A stretch of 64,000 nt of DNA, from assembly GCA_964035575.1 (NCBI GenBank), contig OZ037896.1, forward strand, positions 434,001 through 498,000, in the 5' to 3' direction. The DNA comes from Rhynchopus sp. YZ270_cl-10. Lineage: Eukaryota; Euglenozoa; Diplonemea; Diplonemida; Diplonemidae. The notes under the pieces were generated by a model. The model was not told where the DNA came from. It was given only the letters and a program-made list of their open reading frames with translations, and did not search any database. A program made the position numbers and the translations under genes. Shown here in pieces: positions 51,801 to 58,242 of the stretch. Each line of letters starts with the position of its first letter. The first letter of the stretch is position 1.

Positions 51801-53760
51801 CCTCCGCCTCCGTTTTGCCTGCAGTAGCATTCCAGAGGGTGTGGTAGGTGCCGGAAGAGGACCACCCATCGACCAAAGGGTTGGCATATTGAGTGCCAAA
51901 CACCCCAACCCCCCCAGCAGTTGCCCCCTCAACCAAGCCATCCACACCTGCCACAACCCACACCCCATTTGCATGCACAAAACTGCTTCCATAATAATCC
52001 TTATCATGGTCCTGGTATTCATAGGTACATGGCACCCCAGATGGCACCACCTTGACATTATCCCCAGCTACACACTGTTTCAAATCCGTTGAACAAGAGG
52101 ACGGTGCATACGAAAAGTTAAACCCCCTCTGGTCAGACAGAAGCTGCATCACCGCGTACTGCCCTACCGTCGCCTCCGGGAGGTAATACCACAGCTCTGT
52201 GGGAGCGGTGTTCCAGATGGGGCCACTACTGTGCGGAACGTTCTGCCAAACTCCGTTTGCTTCGGAGGATTGCGGGGTGTACAGCGCTGCGTCTACTGTA
52301 TGCTTGAAGCAGATGATGAAGGGGGTCGCTGCGGAGGGTGCCACGAAGGTGGAGTATGCGGAGTTCACGTAGTGCGCCCGGTGTGTACGGTCGTCATCGC
52401 TGAGGCCGTATTTGGTGCGGGTGGCAAGCGCTGAGATAGAGGGAGAGGTGGCATAGTCCAGGCAGCGGTCGTGCAGAGCCGCTACGTAGGCAAAGAGGCG
52501 CATCTCAAACTCCCCTTCATCGGAGACGTTGAAGGTCCGTGGGGTCCGCTCAAAGCTCCCCCCATCCACCACTGCTGCAACCCGCACCCGAAACTCCTGC
52601 CCCTCCCAGAGTGTTGTTGCAGGGGACACTTCGCTCGTAAAATTGCTAATAGCGCGGAGTGAAGCCGTAATAGAAGTGGTCAAACTTTTTGTCAGCGAAA
52701 CCGACCCACTCACCGAATGACTCAATGATTTCGAATACGTTAACGAAGTAGAAATCGACGGCGAAACGGAAAACGTCAACGACAAACTCCGACTTAGCGT
52801 GCCACTGATACTCGCTGTCGGCAAAGAGAGGGATAATGAAAAGGACCCGGTGTGGGTAACAGTCGCTGTCGGCAAAGAAAACGACTGACTCGCGGTCGGC
52901 AGCGTCAACGACTCAGACCTGGTCACACTATGCGTTGTGGAGTGCGAGAACGACGCGGTCCCTGTAGGCAGACTGAGGGATAGCGACTTCGACTCTGTAC
53001 CAGTGGGCAGCGACATTGAAAAAGAGCGCGACACACTGAACGACTTCGATTGGGAATAGGTCTCCGTCCCTGACGGAAGACTGAACGTAAACGAACGCGA
53101 TTTTGTCTCCGACTGCGTTCCCGTGGGCAGCGAAAACGACACTGATCTGGACACCGACTGCGACGGCGACACCGACCACGTCAATGACTTTGTCCCTGTC
53201 GGCAGACTCAACGAAACGGACTTCGTCTGAGTCCCAGTTGGCAACGACAACGACACTGACTGCGATCGCGACCTTGAAACCGATAAAGACCTCGACATGG
53301 TTGCACTCCCTGTCGGCAGGCTCATTGACAACGACGCTGACTGCGTCCCAGTAGGCAGCGATAAGCTGGTTGACAACGACTTCGACAGCGACTTCGATAG
53401 CGACGTTGACAATGACTTTGACTCCGATTTTGACAGCGATTTTGACAGCGAATCCGACTTTGACAATGACACCGACGCTGACTGCGTCCCAGTGGGAAGG
53501 GACAAACTGAGCGACAATGACTTTGAATCAGATTTTGACATCGACATTGACAATGACTTCGACGCTGACAACGACAACGACGCTGATTGCGTCCCAGTAG
53601 GCAGCGACAAACTGGTTGACTCCGATTTTGATAACGACACCGACCCTGACCTACTCGCACTGATCGATGCTGTCGCGGTATCCACCCCCTCCACGCCACA
53701 CAAACATTCCAGATACAGCCCAAGCCACACTATGATAGGGACCAGGCGCTTCAGACGCAT
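39862..53760 (-). CDS. giant Ser-rich surface protein, probably GPI-anchored (4632 aa)
   Basis: One uninterrupted exon of 13.9 kb. Residues 1-25 form a signal peptide (LVPIIVWLGLYLECLCG). Residues about 28-360 are SxSxS repeats punctuated by SLSLPTGTQS units, suited to dense O-glycosylation or a stalk. The rest is extracellular-type sequence rich in Thr, Gly, Trp and Cys with many NxT/S sites. In the first half a module recurs with a strand ending 'PG.Y.(V/L)C' (PGSYKLCFKH, PGSYLVCYRA, PGNYSLCIQL, GGYDVCFSS, EIADYTVCHR). In the second half a CxxC strand recurs (CNRCTFTFH, CEKCTLQLD, CSRCEVWFD, CYQCRLTFI, CDCRVTVK). The protein ends in a hydrophobic tail (ILGAEGMIPSAVLTAG, then LMVVALLL) with no cytoplasmic residues, a GPI-signal pattern. 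Role inferred: adhesin or coat protein. Similar Ser-repeat giants occur in free-living kinetoplastids (general knowledge, not checked). Confidence 0.85.
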   Translation of the reverse strand: MRLKRLVPIIVWLGLYLECLCGVEGVDTATASISASRSGSVSLSKSESTSLSLPTGTQSASLSLSASKSLSMSMSKSDSKSLSLSLSLPTGTQSASVSLSKSDSLSKSLSKSESKSLSTSLSKSLSKSLSTSLSLPTGTQSASLSMSLPTGSATMSRSLSVSRSRSQSVSLSLPTGTQTKSVSLSLPTGTKSLTWSVSPSQSVSRSVSFSLPTGTQSETKSRSFTFSLPSGTETYSQSKSFSVSRSFSMSLPTGTESKSLSLSLPTGTASFSHSTTHSVTRSESLTLPTASQSFSLPTATVTHTGSFSLSLSLPTASISGTLSRSLSLTFSVSPSISTSLTYSKSLSHSVSGSVSLTKSLTTSITASLRAISNFTSEVSPATTLWEGQEFRVRVAAVVDGGSFERTPRTFNVSDEGEFEMRLFAYVAALHDRCLDYATSPSISALATRTKYGLSDDDRTHRAHYVNSAYSTFVAPSAATPFIICFKHTVDAALYTPQSSEANGVWQNVPHSSGPIWNTAPTELWYYLPEATVGQYAVMQLLSDQRGFNFSYAPSSCSTDLKQCVAGDNVKVVPSGVPCTYEYQDHDKDYYGSSFVHANGVWVVAGVDGLVEGATAGGVGVFGTQYANPLVDGWSSSGTYHTLWNATAGKTEAEAYVYLRLPQVEGGYDVCFSSLEGRAVLSNGTNSSASQPVWRKLYRCTTPEACSAVQTSFVTTPETIGWSMADVTPHSWGEIIFSDGDATLNTFPASRTTVLEGVSVVPRNAETWNYWSPPGGDMFRIVPVALFAEVVSDGRAVQYGSQPMAGCWSRDLDVASGTSSSGFIDEEALYPIGAKDLRGDPTQNATDDIAGVATAAATLHVPGAGTSWHVCYRRTCTFSSTSCVPHSGMRVLPFHKGTRGALPHRWTHLNDSYTPGNTATPAHTLSPGEVLPNNVTKHDGYPSGVTWYMNDTRAGTWGPLIVEKWNTTAGVSLDSRKWNFARNYTGYDTVGMTVGSAVRLVPKGKPCDYPGYTTQHNAESMDGGMVECNDARSATDTTTCPGSAADHASISNVAYYITVPEIADYTVCHRLHWRNWVALPPSTSGRQWDDPTYPTGYPLLRRSEWTTPAYFTPTEPALTTLSFTAVEQRSGMQALFLIEDSTSGLQIAGRDNSSSGDVLRMIDTNGSCDVTPMRWGVEGRMADTHLSLICNVSGSGSPQQSGLYDNPMATQPCAQAKPTLVLCGGAPCNATEPHLLALTATTPDIYDDIVPHDHIFTGGVSVSAAVITLPPPGSYKLCFKHAGRSNWAIFNQTWEVLPAHSMRMLSPIAHKDILLGGELRQFRVFVDTLRLITTTNGSYEADFTLFAKLIPIGAEQNQGCHIEAAGTEGGIGSAATTAFSVVDQNTLYFYLTAPHTPGNYSLCIQLRQANEDTMSWWSPLEASGGYTVIDNQVRWYVTEGAQPTNQGLSVINFARCKRVTPDALCSTAASNDVLTTGRHGDMAKIINTNSSCHNGSTVLSPWGSSVHRGSGLGFLGPGDGPIDVAQLRTVLPATENDIPVEYKVCLRTVFYREGVGRVRWVEVAQGENITSQYIVRSATGKLGFRTEPARMRAFVVDPAIRPAYSLYSAEAKGDATILAGVSTAFVSNPTSATDGSIAQGSGFSFVSYAAGMALGNQFKLVLVRSPVGRLPNAGYETSWGTVANWTALDADCLSPGVEATAQNVGSCADNITTDVYGQAFCPHIRSGSTVNSITTVPAYLQVPLDPGSYLVCYRAVHFNNTSARPWLVLSSALEGDGYLHVHPSYLEVSVSSTQTNASAYDMRTTQHNNEPLSLSSWCGAAEGVDCTALNGAAGFTADLITLANDTTVCPIPNQVGPGGDWFQLTWVSNFSSGVADGSAFALPPAGGTASRYKLCVYKAGEGQGFSSAGKLVSRPGVVYQLYNRGDVSQGGGGGYWHDAGTGLQLTLAASSTLSYNASTHFTQYSPTLSAQYTTIPTSTLTSPITGQLSRTPLLPSGSIVDYTIEVTTTDGVAVPIGDYTVEVQRCFVVDTWTGLECILYDDPTVSGVFAVWNVGGGCVTPNLYGWAENRLWGFMRSGVARMSLQYRSVCHGEFGCGIRFAVKTTSGTLLLSPAQWVHIAEQYPDGLLIDSIDTTKLPCTVSSPTTCYQKPCTHGLPCTITFQALRLSQPEYAANGTIYLSFANSATIPAEVAMMFGASISLLAEPKPWGRGGEYTHSFTPMLSSGDHGVVYLNASYGTTWTYFAVSVTKPVPTKFFLASVRPVLSIPAHLAVDRTPSPAVFTSTPSQALAAKGGSYLEALSPYIMTYIPKTEKGVNIEKVPRALQGWTITAVVEESVVDRVLHNDAPDLAFTTEPGLLERSGLKEVLGEVTTFTVVFRVYIVDNVCSRFGGKGGCTLVFTFAKTGFTTTATFTTPIRIPASTLQVTTSAVVASVREGIVVTARPGSYVVPPTDTVPTFVYDEFHAGDVFAMVDPFRPLMVPDANRVRGCVYPGDLPGSCLVESYPAQIIAGTTWGAQWTLRPHTPCNRCTFTFHTSWGAGPESYELFDDGSQRGTAVLTFSGEDVTLQCLDSVVGFPEGGTSSAGFVVTVTAASVSGVSVVYPQWRVVSGDLIGNGSVALGAPLAAPMVEGVATFVAVLVGSAPTVRTIATLPFTAVGFRYLSGPAYPEGTQPVSSEMFRCNSTLVVVPEPASTARTTARVSSTTATTASTVCPACIDIHLSTDEFAAGGITFDATFENITSNGAVIADTTPRNATIVPTGIRSSPWQQGVTWTKGTTWTSQDIVLDSTYDDMQTIGAYTYAHGSVDVVATRGEVMDGKVQTTLAYRTTHKTPVRHAAFHLCGSQWDHKNNREQYETSLCVLINLWVTANPADRKTTFTQEHTTQNLIHGAPSPCGAGQIVQFSLASYYLIAGSEERQWAYETQLTYSLTVQNGAARQYIVEEGKAPSLGAVRVDAGGAPQGVLSAGLIVHFAFYVRDAVSSCDIRTTVTSSTSSITTYATSSTQYTWSTPVETYATWAVHSRVTLDDDCTSQRRLQTTTQNYRTYGTSPGLGWSYLNGVSVGVPFPIETVVLNGNGGRAFTFTDGVFVRVTKQSWSGCNDGGALKVYQLRRGGLGTILRGMGAYMAGDVTLSAVTTNGGAAIAWNILTAECEKCTLQLDLCFSGNTAQTCMEINGKRASDRNPIFADRTKLTRPFSVRKPRMDAMQVYSQTLPGPTIYVGELFRVGVENVQRFASKWAVSETAVVGQWQRAMWVRTVLAVDSAATYMRYGHGGFLHDGASRASHPAGERIGCHAFIGPTEYAASTPKARLVVSPSGLLQFFFIRPCSRCEVWFDYILTPPTGTIAPIVYGSFPLREYTDKPGMVFAFKVQTCSTKWVLSGVPAAAVRKRRPFSLTALRTDGFNFASLEGSGVYPFGSLTGLGNGAGSAVSVTSPLFGNNNPISVVNGSSTIRAYITRACYQCRLTFITPRILTVLTDATQLIVVPHYNSSLQHLTPNHTLGVWNFIAYAADDMGDRAYTVGGITEFSSQHLYQTRAQYKRPAALLTIKASTPKQPQAVLNSTKYTLGTLLFAKGGPQITQGSNMYNGIPTPAVEHGKTGGPGDVSVELSGVAVQMGLSFAVPGLPDATRLLGDVNHPMVHLSVEALLIALDDPAKASGQSCTTTIRQGTPPCTFNAYTIGHPPGVLPEDATWYVAVKESAVSQASVQCGPISAICATAEVTPQASYHLGVASFRLTFIKFTAGHTGGCDCRVTVKPPDSLPEASSQGFTVTYSATDLSQWRWESSGSVDVVGGATYSARERLVELRLVAMDGSASISGLGGLLWSSPRGLDIIPTEMTPEGCFACAGAFQGASGLICPVLALRDGSGQIRSDVIHINGTFPTSGTCTINAAALSGLPTTIGVSTTPATGLTITVSNPVGFVRSQNFTNLYGSSMLSTPAAITGVGTTVSYDVVDSLGQRVHGDNYMTFTMTANAWHGASYRTIVWTKRAKAGRATFHIDSNTTTRHVSCVPTNATLCAHHPWTFTVTASSPVYLSASVRKTEYIGSTQEGPLLFVRQATRLEAYTNITMPCVDRSGKYIPSGWMPLSLGRASCGANGEGTVVGPVQWLLGVQFSVKIVALGADGVQVTHPEDLGSAVAVHFHPLTVPCRAAERVLQTCVDGANMGECRTDLTPAVCTQPAGWAVSKHIFTLIDGQTFLKVSFIEHPNVIARFSLSTTEMGQPWNRNTDPHSLAHPDKSFLYEIRIAQAARIRPETTPSSPSWTCHTTGSIIPTDICVRSTPYTPGSNISLPVSLQDTLGSPTLHDSQSLLTITGHCTNPTASAYLTVNSTSGPDYFAAPKYSVTYGVTVLEGFYISGTCSAMTVNVACQGRCGGVGVTLQFAVVGATLPPAVVQTGSVSLGLPVASFASLAKVTEFIATFDAVTAEKQMMKMLSAKVPFVSKVLLVWVCYSGGTSISVADKASGNCTKVASRTADVMQASSGLFVITEFEVVAAVRATEGLSSAVTAAVVEDLQSSGSVLREAGANGSSPFATDLSANFWSSSGASLVSSAVSVGGGGGGGVTNAPPTAPPPTPHQVTAAPQPRTVPPQTVEPVTEPPTLAPVVLPGILGAEGMIPSAVLTAGLMVVALLL
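52650..53690 (-). repeat. Ser-rich coding repeats
   Basis: Short AGC/TCG/TCA/TCC-Leu/Lys units with interspersed 'SLPTGTQS' codons (plus strand CTGCGTCCCAGT(A/G)GG). Several intervals repeat at 60-130 bp. Confidence 0.85.
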
Positions 53761-54207
53761 GGTGCTAATTTAGTTTTCTTTTTGCTTTTCCGATTAGCGA
53801 AAAGCGTCAGCCAAGGCAAAAGGAGAAAAACCCCTCCTGTCACAACCAAACCAAAGACATATTTTTGAGGTTTCGTTTTAGGAAAATAATTTGCAGTGTG
53901 TGGTGTTGTATGTTTCCTGCTATATGATGTGTTAGGGGGGTGATGGGAGTAGGTGTTTAAAAAAAAAGAATTGGTGTTTTAGTTTCAGGGGAGAATCTTC
54001 CAATAGGATATATTTTCGTCTTTGTTTTGAAAATGAGGAATCGCGCAAAAAATGTGCACAATCTTTAAAACACACAATACAAACTTACCAAGGCAGAACA
54101 AAAAAAGGAGGAAAATGGCAAAGAAATCCTGGCCTGGAAAGGCCCACCTCTCTTAGTTGCCCTATTTTTCTCCCCCATCCACATTTTTTCCCTCTTTGGT
54201 TTCCCCT
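53761..54207. other. intergenic region upstream of the Ser-rich giant gene
   Basis: On the minus strand GTGACAG (about 53840) precedes a C/T-rich leader, and ATTAG lies 4 nt before the ATG; either could be an acceptor. Nothing else recognised. Confidence 0.5.
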
Positions 54208-55312
54208 CTAGAACTGCGGGGTTTGATGCTTCCCACCAATCGGGTGCCGATCGATTGGGGTCGAGAAGTTGCAGTTCCGTGCGAACTTGCTTTTTCCTGT
54301 ACCTGCGGTGGTGCCCTGCACAGACATGGTCATCCCGCTACGCGGGTTCCCTGAATAGACTGTGATTGGCTCGTCTAGGGTGTAGTCAAATGAGTCTATG
54401 GGCCCGGTTGTGGTGAGGTCCTCTGTCTGCGACATGTTGAGTCTGCTTTTGTTCATGCATTCAAGCGTGCCCAGCGGCGGCTCTGTTGGGTTCACGTTCC
54501 CTGTGCTTGAGTTGTACGAGGTGCGGTACTCATGCGGCGCAGGCTTCGGAACGTGCAGTGAGCGTTTTGCGGTGTCGATGACCTCGTCGACCTGCCGGCC
54601 ACGTCTGCTGCCAAACTTCTCAGGGCGGAAGGCGTTGCAGTCGGCGTTCTCAGGTGTGTAATGTTGTGCTGTGGTCTGTAAAGTGTGCGAAAAGGGGAAT
54701 TGATTGTTTTTTTTTTGTTTTGCGCTCTTTTTGGTGGTCTTTAAAAATATACTGTGGAAAGGGGAAGACATGAACCACACAGTGACATAGGGGGGTAGTT
54801 TCAAAAGGGGGGTGTCATTTGGGGGGGGGGTGTTCCCCCAGGGGAAAGTGGGTCAGTTTTGCTTAAAGAAGGTTGTGAAAGTAACAGAGCAAACCCATAC
54901 TGTAACATTCATCTTCATATTCGGGTTGAGCTCAGGCGAGATGAGGAACTTCGTCGACTGGAACCCACCCTGTCCTCGCATGGTGCCTGTTGGGGGGAAA
55001 TAAGAGGAGAAAAATTTATAAGATGAACCTCTCATTGACGGCACCTCCAACTGACCTACCGTTGGATGGTGGAGACCACAGAGATGGCGGTTTTGCTTTT
55101 AAAGAGAACATACGTTCGCCGGCAATGACCTTGTGCACTGCAGGCTCCTCACCGCCAGGAGTGCACAGCGAGGACTCTTCGTACCAGTTGCCCATGAGGC
55201 ATCCCTTCTTAGCACGGTTGTACGACCTCTCGTCCACCCAGTTCCCGTGGGGCTGGTAGGCATCGATCTTGTTGTACGCACGCTGGCGGGTGTCCGTTCG
55301 GTTGAACGCCAT
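54208..55312 (-). CDS. conserved-looking 268-aa protein, perhaps ciliary (3 exons)
   Basis: Exons 55312-55060, 54986-54901 and 54675-54208; phases 1 and 0 fit (253+86+468 nt). Introns: GTAGGT...CCAACAG and GTATGG...TTTACAG. Hydrophilic, no signal or membrane segment, rich in Asn, Tyr and Pro. Near the start it has GNWVDERSY and MGNWYEESSL, a repeated GNW-x-(D/E)-E motif that resembles short repeats in axonemal microtubule-associated proteins (weak inference). The Tyr/Pro-rich C-terminus (KFARNCNFSTPIDRHPIGG) would fit a filament-lining protein. I do not recognise the family. The 73-nt intron 1 consists largely of an R1 copy plus the pyrimidine tract. A further R1 copy at 55386 followed by CCACCAG (about 55355) suggests a 5' UTR acceptor. 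Confidence 0.75.
55014..55048 (-). repeat. repeat family R1 copy inside a 73-nt intron
   Basis: Plus strand TTTATAAGATGAACCTCTC, TTGACGGCACCTCC; it makes up about half of intron 1 of the 268-aa protein gene. Confidence 0.75.
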
Positions 55313-55624
55313 CTGCTCTTTGCAGCAATGTCAATCTGTGTGTCTCCTCGTGTAAACCTGGTGGAATTGTAAAAAAGAAAGAAACGTTTATAAGATGATC
55401 CTCAGCCTCTCTGTGCTTGGTCACCTTGATGACAATGAAATTGCAGATAAAACTCCGCCTCTATTCAGAGTCACCACATAGTCAAATGACTCCGTTCACA
55501 ACTTCATACTAACAGAACCATGAAGCATTCCCTCCCAGACGAGGGAGCGTAGATGGTAAACATCACAAAGAAAAAGTGGTAATAAAAACAAAGTGGGGGA
55601 GGGGAGTGGTGGGGGGGGGACCTA
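55313..55624. other. intergenic region with R1 and G-rich DNA
   Basis: Contains the putative 5' leader acceptor of the preceding gene, R1 at 55386 and a G run at 55611-55619. A sequence near 55440-55500 recalls R1/part-B wording (CTCTATTCAGAGTCACC) but is too diverged to call. Confidence 0.5.
55386..55428 (-). repeat. repeat family R1 copy upstream of a gene
   Basis: Plus strand GTTTATAAGATGATCCTCAG, CCTCTCTGTGCTTGGTCACC. Transcript side: GTTTCTTTCTTTTTTAC, then CCACCAG and a leader of about 40 nt to the ATG. Confidence 0.8.
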
Positions 55625-57080
55625 GGGGGTCCGACTCCCTAGTAAAATTTTGTCAGGTTTTCATTTTTTTCACCATTAGGCCATTTCCCGGGCACCCCCG
55701 GGTGAATCCTGCCCCCAAAATAGGGTGTCTGGGCCCTGTGGGGCTAAATTCACCCTCTAGGTACCCCCAAATACAAAAAAAATTGAAAAATATGGTGAAA
55801 AATCGGTTTTTTGGCCTTAGGCAAAATGGCCGGTTTTTGACTAAAAATGGTGTCTCCAAAAAAAAACCAAAAAAAACCCCAAAAAATAGACGAAAAAAGG
55901 CGTCTGTGGCCACAATTTCGACGGAAATAAGTGGGTTGAGTCAATTGCAACCGGTTTTTCACCCTTTTGACAATTTTGCGACGCTTTTTTTGTGTTTTTT
56001 CTCGTCCTTGGAACATCCTTGGAACACCCCCGGTGTTCCAAGGACGTTTTTGCACCTAAAAACACAAAAAAACGTCAAAAAAAGTGTCAAAAGGGTGAAA
56101 CCCCGTTTTCAATTGACCCAAAACACATTTTTGGGTCGAAATTGTGTGCAGAGACGCCTTTTTTCGTCTATTTTTTGGACTTTTCTTTGATTTTTTGGAA
56201 ATTTGGTCAAAATCGGCAATGTTGCCCAAAAGGCCAAAATAGCCTATTTTTCACCATATTTTTCAATTTTTTTTGTATTCTGTAACCTCTCTCTATTTTA
56301 CGGCAGGTGTGACCGGTTGAGGTGATACTTCCGGACTGAGGAAGGGCATTCTTTTACTTTTTTTTCTGTGTGTTTGTTTTCTTGTTGTAGTCTTTTTTGG
56401 TGAAGGGGCTTGGCCGACGACACTGAGAACCTCTTTGGTTCATAGCTGTTAACGACGTCTGGTCCTACCTAGCTGTACACTCTAATTCTAAAAATAAAAT
56501 AAAATAAAACCAATAGGCAAAGGGGGAGGGGGGAGGCTAAAAGCCAAACAAAAGTAAAGAATGAAAAAGAAAAACTCAAGTGCTCTGGGACGGCCGCGAG
56601 TTCCTGCTCCGCTTTAGGCCCCGCAGACGGTTGTAGAGGGTGTAAGCCTCTTCCACCTCGTCGGAGCTCATCGACGGCTTCTTCGCTTCTTTCCACAGGT
56701 AGAGGCAGGTGAGGGCGTCATCCACCGACTGCCAATCCCCTCCCGCTGCCAGCGACTGGTGCTGAAGCGTGTTCGGGTAGAACGTGTCCTTCCACGCCTC
56801 GGCGGTCGCTGGACACCCCATGTTGTTGAATCCTGGGCAGGGCGCCATACCGGCATAGAACGGCACGTTGGTCGGGAGGGCTGTAGGTGCGGGTTGAGAG
56901 CCACTCTCCGGATTTTTTTTGTATTTTGGGGTACCTAGAGGGTGAATTTAGCCCCACAGGGCCCAGACACCCTATTTTGGGGGCAGGATTCGCCTGGAGG
57001 TGCCCGGGAAATGGCCGAATGTTGAAAAAAATGAAAACCGGACAAAATTCCTTAAGGAATTCCTTAAGAGTCGGACCCCC
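55625..57080. mobile_element. foldback element, TA-flanked, split by a host exon
   Basis: Ends GGGGGTCCGACTC / GAGTCGGACCCCC are inverted and flanked by TA (55623-55624, 57081-57082). The left arm runs 55625 to about 56020, the right arm resumes as its reverse complement to about 56282, and the missing outer 170 bp of the right arm is found at about 56910-57080. Between them lie about 630 bp holding a host coding exon. ATTTTTTTTGTATT occurs at both junctions (about 56268 and 56912). Confidence 0.75.
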
Positions 57081-57462
57081 TATGGGGGGGGGGAGTGGTG
57101 GGGAGGAAGAGGAGATGAATAAAAATACAAAAAGAATCACCCTCGGGGGGGTGAGTAAATGAATGGTGTTAAGAGATGAGATAAAGGGCGTTTTGTTAAA
57201 AAGCATGCTGAGTTCCTATTTGCTGGAACCTAGCCAGAGGGAGCAAGAGGGTTGTTACGAGTTGTGTCAAAGCGGGGGAGCGAGACAAAAAAAAGGGGAT
57301 GAGAAAATTTGTTTGTGCGTAAAGTGTGTAATAAAGATTCTGTGATGATATTTTTATTACTGCAGTACGCTCCCACTGACTACCTGGCAGTGAAGAGGAA
57401 ACCTCTTTGAGGCCAAAAAAACGAGCAAGTAGACTGTTGGCTGTTGCTTTCACTGACAACAT
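56576..57462 (-). CDS. small, possibly mitochondrial protein (2 exons)
   Basis: Exon 57462-57384 (79 nt) gives MLSVKATANSLLARFFG..., a typical amphipathic presequence with Arg/Lys and no acidic residue until position 21. Exon 56880-56576 gives LPTNVPFYAGMAPCPGFNN, then CPATAEAWKDTFYP and an acidic/basic helical tail, ending RNSRPSQST. The intron of 503 nt is phase 1 (CCAG|GTAGTC...CACCTACAG); 79+305 nt = 127 aa plus stop. The second exon is the stronger call; the first rests on phase, donor and presequence character. The family is not recognised. The intron contains the outer right arm of the foldback element. Confidence 0.6.
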
Positions 57463-58242
57463 CGGCAAAGAGAAGTATGATATACCTCTGGTAGCCTAGT
57501 CACCTTGGCACGCCCTGCGCAATATAAAAAAAATGACTTGAAATACAAAGCCCTCTCGCGACAGTGTACTTCTAAACGCAAAGCAAGAATAGGATATTGT
57601 CCCCTACGTTGCTTTATCACAATACGTCAGAACAAACCCTGCAAATCTGCAGTGTTCTAAATCCATTTGTGGGCAACACTCAGGAAGACAGCCGTCAGGA
57701 CCACCTTGCCCTCCCCTCGCAGGACATATTGAGGGACAGGATGTAAATTTAGTTTTGGGGTGAATAAAATAATCGGATGTCAAAAGTGTTGAACTCTGTT
57801 TTTTTCTTTCTTTCAAAAAAAAATTATGCTTGGCGTGGTCGGAAACCAGACGGGAGAAAGTACGGGACAGGGGAATTCTGGGGTGTGTAGCAATTTCCGG
57901 TTCCCCCTAGTCGTAGAGGTACAGGGAAATTTGGGTTCCGATAACCACAACCAAGACCGCAATAAATGAGAGTTAGTGCAAAGGCCCAACGAGGTATACT
58001 CAAGACGGTAGTAAAATAAAAAAGTAGTGTACAGGGGGTTTTTCCACGGTGGGGCTGTGGGTGGTCTCGGGAAACCACCCAAGGTTTTTTGGGTGGTTTT
58101 GTGTCTGAATGTGTATTGTGTTGGGAATTATTTCATATACTTTCTTTTCTAAACGAAGGCAAAGTATTCGGAAGAAAAAAAAAAGCCACCGAAAAACCGC
58201 AAAAAAAAAAAAATACCCCAAATCTTGGAAAACTCCCTGTTA
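57463..58242. other. intergenic region with repeat remnants
   Basis: A degenerate R1 (57476-57512) and a part-B copy (57537-57575) occur as a pair; A runs at 58170 and 58200. No coding signal. Confidence 0.5.
57537..57575 (-). repeat. repeat part B copy
   Basis: Plus strand CTTGAAATACAAAGCCCTC then TCGCGACAGTGTACTTC. Confidence 0.65.
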
